Of a stretch of 46,732 bases of DNA, positions 42,607-46,732 are shown piece by piece (the first letter of the stretch is position 1; every line of letters starts with the position of its first letter). The stretch is from Bacteroidales bacterium (GTDB lineage: Bacteria; Bacteroidota; Bacteroidia; Bacteroidales; VadinHA17). The translations under genes and the position numbers were made by a program. Below the pieces are notes generated by a model. It saw nothing but the letters and a program-made list of their open reading frames with translations, did not search any database and had not been told where the DNA came from. The DNA is taken from contig JALOMO010000009.1 in the NCBI GenBank assembly GCA_025455395.1, forward strand, positions 1-46,732. The letters are read 5' to 3'.

Positions 42607-45600
42607 TTATCGAATAATGGTAACATGCCCTACTATCGGTTTCTCCCCGTTTTTAAGGTCAATAACATAGTGATATGAATCTATCGGCAGAAGATTGCCG
42701 TTTTTAGCGCGGCCGTCCCATCGCACAGGATAACCCTTTTCTGATATCCATACAACCTCTCCCCACCTGTTCATTATTACAACCTCAGCCTCAGGGTACA
42801 AATCTATCCTGCCTATGTTCCAGTCGTCATTCCTGCCATCTCCGTCAGGGGTTATTGCGTTTGGTATGCCGACACATATCCTGTTAACCGGCTCGATTTT
42901 CAAGGAGTCTGCTATTGCACATCCGTTGAAATCTGTCACAGTTACCCTGTAACGTCCTGCTGTGAGGCCTGAAGCCTCCTGCGTTGTTTGTCCGTCACTC
43001 CATTCATATGAGTATATTCCCTCGCCTCCTGTGACGTTTGCCGTTATGCTGGCGTCAGTGCTCTCAGGACAGAATGGTGCAACTGATGTAAATGTTATTT
43101 TCAGTGAATCCGGCTCAGTAAGTAAAACTGATCCTTCAGCCTGGCATCCATTTGAATCTCTTATCGTTACAGTATATGTTATGCCGGCTCTGAGGTCGTT
43201 GCGTGCAGAACCGGTACCCGCATCTGACCACGTGTATGTAGCTGGTCCGGCGGCATTAACCGGAGTTATATTTACACGACCTGATGCATCTCCTGCGCAG
43301 TTGATATTATAACCTCCTCCGTTGCTTGGAAGCGGCACTATGTTCATGCCTATCTGGCCGGGTGAATGCAGAGTGACTGATTCGATGGCTTCGCAAAGGT
43401 GAGCATCTGTAACAGTAACACTGTATGTACTTTCTATAAGACCTCCGACTGAGTCAGTCACCCCTATTATGTTCCCACCCTGGTCTCTCCATTCATAAGT
43501 GTATGGGGCCAGCCCGGTCGTTGGTATTACCTTAAGCCATCCGTCTGACATGCCAAGGCAGCTGATGTCGAATCCGTTTCTGTTGGAAGGCCGTATGACG
43601 CTGACCAATAAGGGTTCAGGCAGATTTAAGGTTGTGTCGATTACCGAAATACATCCGTAATCATCAGTAACCGTGACACTGTAATTTCCTGATGTAAGAG
43701 CTGATATATCCTCTGAAGTTGCTCCGTTTGACCAGTTAAAGGTATATACAGGACGACCGCCGGCTACAGCGAGGTCGATTGCTCCATCATTGTATACAGG
43801 TGCTGTAAGACAGGTTATTTCAGAGACAGTCAATGCGAGCTCAAGTGGCATAGGTTGTGTCAGTTCTACACCCCGATCAGTGGTACAACCGTTGGCGTCA
43901 GTGACATAAACCCTGTAAACACCAGCCTTTATTGACTGATCCTCCAATGTACTTTGCCATGCAGGATTCCCTGTATCCTTCCACAGATAGCCGTAAGTGC
44001 CGGGTCCACTACCTCCGGTGACGGTTATATTTATTAGTCCGTCTTCACCATTGCAACTGATGTTATAGGCATTATCCGGAGTCCATGATTTTATGACATC
44101 AATACCAACGGAGTCAGGCTCTGAAAGCGGGAAATCATAATTTCTTACACAATTATTACCGTCCCTTACAAGGAGGTGATAATTTCCGGCAATTAGTCCG
44201 GTTTGATCTTCAACATTCTGAACCAGTGTAGCTCCGGGAGGTCCGGTCCAAGTGTAGGTATATGCCCCTGCCCCACCGTCAAATGTAAGGTCAATGGAAC
44301 CGTCATTTCTTCCAAAGCAGGAGATATTAAACTGGTGGTCAGGACTCCAGGAGTAAACAGTGTCAAGCAGGTCAATGCCGTCAGGTTCTGTAATTGGCTC
44401 GGTGAAGTAGAACGGGCAGTTCATGCGGTCTCTCACCTCAAGGTTGTATGTTCCCGCCGGTATACCTGTAAGTATGCTGTCGTTCTCCATCCCGGCAGGT
44501 ATCACTCCACCACCTGTAGCTGACCATTGGTATGTAAACGCACCCCTTCCTGTTATCTGGCTCACCCTGAGCGATCCGTCACTGTATCCGGCACATGTCA
44601 CATTGTATCCCGAGAAGTTTGATTTATCAAACTGCGCCACAACCGGAGGCGGATCATAAACATTGATAATCCTTGCCAGTATACACCCGTTGGCATCGGT
44701 TATTTTTAGCAGGTATTCGCCAGGGCCGATACTGTCAATAAACACCGGCATGTATAATCCGGTGAGAGTTCCAGATGCTATTAAATCTGTACTATTGAAA
44801 AGAATCTCAAAGTCGAACGGTGGTGCATCGCCTTCTGTCATTGCCAGTGTAAACTCTGCATCATGAGAGCCTGGACAGGTTATCAGCTTGCTGGTATAGA
44901 ATACAACATCTGTATTTGGCTCATTCAGCTCTATATCCACAACCTGATTGCGGCAGCCAAGGTTATCGACTACTTCCGTAGTATAAACACCGTCAATGAG
45001 GTTTTCTGCTATCCGCAGATCAATTCCCTGGGCTGTCCATCCAAGAGGTCCTGTCCAGTAATACATGTAAGGACCGGCACCCTTTGACGGAAACGCCTCA
45101 AGGCTACCGTTGCTTCCACCATCACAGGTGATGGAATCTTTAATTATCACATTCTGAAGCGGTCGTGCATGTATCTTGACCTCTGCCGGTACCGTTATAC
45201 CATTGGCACATGGTACTCCGAAATTGACCTTGGGAGTAATGTTGAAGAAGATAGACTGAAGCGTATCGCTCTCATTTGTGTAGGCGAAGGTAAGGACCGT
45301 CCCCGGCATAACATCAACTGCACCTACTCTGTTACCGGCTACAATTGGAGGAGGTGCAGTCTCGGTTATGGTGTAGTCAAATCTGATCACACCCGAGGTC
45401 ATTACTGTCGGTGAAGTTAATGTTATATTGACAGGCGCTCCGTAACATGTTTCAGGGGTTATATTGACCGGAATCACTCTTGGCGTCGGGTTAACCCATA
45501 CTTCTACAGTGTCATTTATTCCGAAACACTTCTGATTCCCGTTCAGATCAAGGGTGACAGGGGAAATTATGTAACGTACAAGCCTTGCCGTATCTCCGGA

Positions 45601-46732
45601 ATTTGTAAGAGGCTCTGTGATCACGTCAGTGACAATAAGGCCTGATCTGTCAGTAAATCCTGAAATATCGGGATGGGTCGGAATTGCATCAATATTGAAT
45701 TCAAGTCCGATAAACGGGTTAGTGACTGTGGCAAGATTAATTAATACATTGTCACCATTACACAGCTCATCATTTGCCAGTGTATGAGAAACCTTGGCTG
45801 TAGGTTCCAGGTGTATTACAATGGTTGTGTCAATGCCGTTAGAACAGGTCGGATCGCCCGGTTTACCCTGTATATAAGGTGAAAATCTGTAGGTAACGGT
45901 CTGGTGAGAATCGGAGTTATTGGTAAGCAGATCTGAAATATCAATTATCTGGTGTGAACCGTCGGTCAATGTACCTGTGACAGCTACAGGGTATGTAACA
46001 TCGAGATTGTACATCACCTCTCCGCTCGATATAACAAGTGAATCAATCGTGAAATTAACTGTTGATCCGTTGCAGAAGAGAGTGTCAGGCACCTCAACAC
46101 TTATCCGGGGAACAGGCTGTACCCAGATGGTCTGAATAGCTATAGTTGTATTACCAGCAATATCAGTTAAGGTCCATGTTCTTAAAATAAATCCTACTGC
46201 ATTACAGCTTGGCAAATTGGTAAGATCATCCGTAGGTATGGCATTTAATCCGGGAGCACAATTGTCAAACTCATCAGTGACATCGCCGGTTGTTCCAGGG
46301 TCGACATCATATGAACATGTTACATCCCGGCAAATAGTCAGATCAGCAGGAACGGTAAATGTGGGGGCTGTAACATCCTGTACCGTAATGACCTGTATGC
46401 ACTCGCTCCAGTTGCCTGCTACGTCAGTTGCCCTCCACGTCCTGGTGATAGTGTAATTGTAATGAAGAACGTTCGACGGATCAGCACTGTACGTGCTTAC
46501 GTCACTGCTCGTGATAGTGATGTTGCCTACTGGCGTGTCAATCGTAACATCTGCCGGACAGGTGATGACAGGGGCTGTAACATCCTGTACCGTGATGACC
46601 TGTACACACTCGCTCCAGTTGCCTGCTACGTCGGTTGCCCTCCACGTCCTGGTGATAGTGTAGTTGTAATGAAGAACGTTCGACGGATCAGCACTGTACG
46701 TGCTTACGTCACTGCTCGTGATAGTGATGTTG
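42607..46732 (-). CDS. Giant T9SS adhesin with HYR-like, PKD-like and SprB repeats (5' end outside window)
   Basis: The frame is open from the stop at 42607 to the right edge, at least 1374 residues, so the N-terminus is missing; a TTG at 46215 only looks like a start. Order from N to C: HYR-like domains (46,110-46,732; WRATDVAGNWSECVQ repeated), three PKD-like modules (about 45,140-46,110; TVNFTID, NSDSHQTVTYRFSP, NSGDTARLVRYIISP), nine SprB repeats (about 42,880-45,140; each with C-x-G, D/N-G and Y-x-W, e.g. NISCFGRNDGSIDLTF), and a C-terminal gliding-motility/T9SS type B sorting domain (42,610-42,882; PNAITPDGDGRNDDW, IMNRWGEVVW, YHYVIDL). Such proteins are exported by T9SS and used as surface adhesins. 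PorP/SprF follows 31 nt downstream. The outermost repeats are nearly identical copies of 207 bp. Confidence 0.92.
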   Translation of the reverse strand, partial: NITITSSDVSTYSADPSNVLHYNYTITRTWRATDVAGNWSECVQVITVQDVTAPVITCPADVTIDTPVGNITITSSDVSTYSADPSNVLHYNYTITRTWRATDVAGNWSECIQVITVQDVTAPTFTVPADLTICRDVTCSYDVDPGTTGDVTDEFDNCAPGLNAIPTDDLTNLPSCNAVGFILRTWTLTDIAGNTTIAIQTIWVQPVPRISVEVPDTLFCNGSTVNFTIDSLVISSGEVMYNLDVTYPVAVTGTLTDGSHQIIDISDLLTNNSDSHQTVTYRFSPYIQGKPGDPTCSNGIDTTIVIHLEPTAKVSHTLANDELCNGDNVLINLATVTNPFIGLEFNIDAIPTHPDISGFTDRSGLIVTDVITEPLTNSGDTARLVRYIISPVTLDLNGNQKCFGINDTVEVWVNPTPRVIPVNITPETCYGAPVNITLTSPTVMTSGVIRFDYTITETAPPPIVAGNRVGAVDVMPGTVLTFAYTNESDTLQSIFFNITPKVNFGVPCANGITVPAEVKIHARPLQNVIIKDSITCDGGSNGSLEAFPSKGAGPYMYYWTGPLGWTAQGIDLRIAENLIDGVYTTEVVDNLGCRNQVVDIELNEPNTDVVFYTSKLITCPGSHDAEFTLAMTEGDAPPFDFEILFNSTDLIASGTLTGLYMPVFIDSIGPGEYLLKITDANGCILARIINVYDPPPVVAQFDKSNFSGYNVTCAGYSDGSLRVSQITGRGAFTYQWSATGGGVIPAGMENDSILTGIPAGTYNLEVRDRMNCPFYFTEPITEPDGIDLLDTVYSWSPDHQFNISCFGRNDGSIDLTFDGGAGAYTYTWTGPPGATLVQNVEDQTGLIAGNYHLLVRDGNNCVRNYDFPLSEPDSVGIDVIKSWTPDNAYNISCNGEDGLINITVTGGSGPGTYGYLWKDTGNPAWQSTLEDQSIKAGVYRVYVTDANGCTTDRGVELTQPMPLELALTVSEITCLTAPVYNDGAIDLAVAGGRPVYTFNWSNGATSEDISALTSGNYSVTVTDDYGCISVIDTTLNLPEPLLVSVIRPSNRNGFDISCLGMSDGWLKVIPTTGLAPYTYEWRDQGGNIIGVTDSVGGLIESTYSVTVTDAHLCEAIESVTLHSPGQIGMNIVPLPSNGGGYNINCAGDASGRVNITPVNAAGPATYTWSDAGTGSARNDLRAGITYTVTIRDSNGCQAEGSVLLTEPDSLKITFTSVAPFCPESTDASITANVTGGEGIYSYEWSDGQTTQEASGLTAGRYRVTVTDFNGCAIADSLKIEPVNRICVGIPNAITPDGDGRNDDWNIGRIDLYPEAEVVIMNRWGEVVWISEKGYPVRWDGRAKNGNLLPIDSYHYVIDLKNGEKPIVGHVTIIR
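46371..46732 (-). repeat. 207-bp tandem repeat inside the adhesin gene
   Basis: Two copies, one complete (46371-46577) and one cut by the window edge (from 46578). The offset is exactly 207 bp, 69 codons. Over the 155 bp that can be compared I count five base differences. The unit encodes one HYR-like domain with a W-R-A-T-D-V-A-G-N-W core. Confidence 0.88.

Noticed and set aside
46213..46215. TTG as start codon of the adhesin.
   Set aside because: The frame stays open to the window edge and encodes further HYR-like domains, so the true start is outside.
46371..46732. CRISPR-like array at the right edge.
   Set aside because: The 207-bp period is a whole number of codons inside one open frame, with no short repeats separated by unique spacers.

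Overview
The window looks like a chromosomal segment of a Bacteroidota bacterium, most likely in or near the Bacteroidales/Marinilabiliales. The evidence is a type IX secretion (T9SS) adhesin with a gliding-motility C-terminal domain beside a PorP/SprF protein, an ECF sigma/FecR pair of the Bacteroidota type, sdhCAB with a single long cytochrome b subunit, a tRNA-Leu gene without encoded CCA, and several upstream regions matching the Bacteroidota promoter (-33 TTTG, about 19-20 nt, -7 TAnnTTTG). There is no phage, integrase, transposase or CRISPR array. Most of it is core chromosome with a few accessory patches.

Layout: 0.1-3.4 kb is the translation/UMP-kinase cluster rpsB, tsf, a small membrane protein, pyrH and frr. 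As given, tsf is broken by a net deletion and frameshift. 3.5-6.9 kb (minus strand) holds a radical SAM/SPASM protein followed by an S45 penicillin-acylase-like enzyme. 7.0-11.4 kb is a four-gene signalling cassette: a CarboxypepD_reg-like protein, an ECF sigma factor, a FecR anti-sigma factor, and an STN + CarboxypepD_reg protein homologous in its C-terminal half to the first gene. It has no TonB-dependent receptor. 11.4-18.3 kb carries an OmpA lipoprotein, dxs, a DUF1080 lipoprotein, tRNA-Leu, a two-domain fasciclin lipoprotein and a DUF5009-type membrane acyltransferase. This stretch is rich in short repeats: heptamer arrays, hexamer arrays and REP-like hairpins, one of which has become the coding 3' end of dxs.

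18.3-24.3 kb holds a GT81-like glycosyltransferase fused to a HAD phosphatase (candidate bifunctional glucosylglycerate enzyme), an MBL hydrolase, a PhzF protein, a dCMP deaminase, an S41 protease and an alpha/beta hydrolase. 24.4-27.7 kb is sdhCAB. 27.8-35.3 kb holds pepP, an unknown gene, dusB, a CPBP-family protease, nadB and glycyl-tRNA synthetase. 35.3-41.6 kb is an envelope/polysaccharide group: GT4 glycosyltransferase, Wzx-like flippase, YfhO-like protein and a zinc-ribbon methyltransferase. 41.6 kb to the right edge holds a PorP/SprF protein and a giant T9SS adhesin running off the window, whose outermost visible part has nearly identical 207-bp repeats.

The most interesting items are the receptor-less sigma/FecR cassette, the GT-HAD fusion, the heptamer repeat arrays that supply gene 3' ends and flank the DUF1080 gene, the broken tsf, and the young repeats in the adhesin. 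All functional calls rest on reading translations and motifs by eye; no database search was run.
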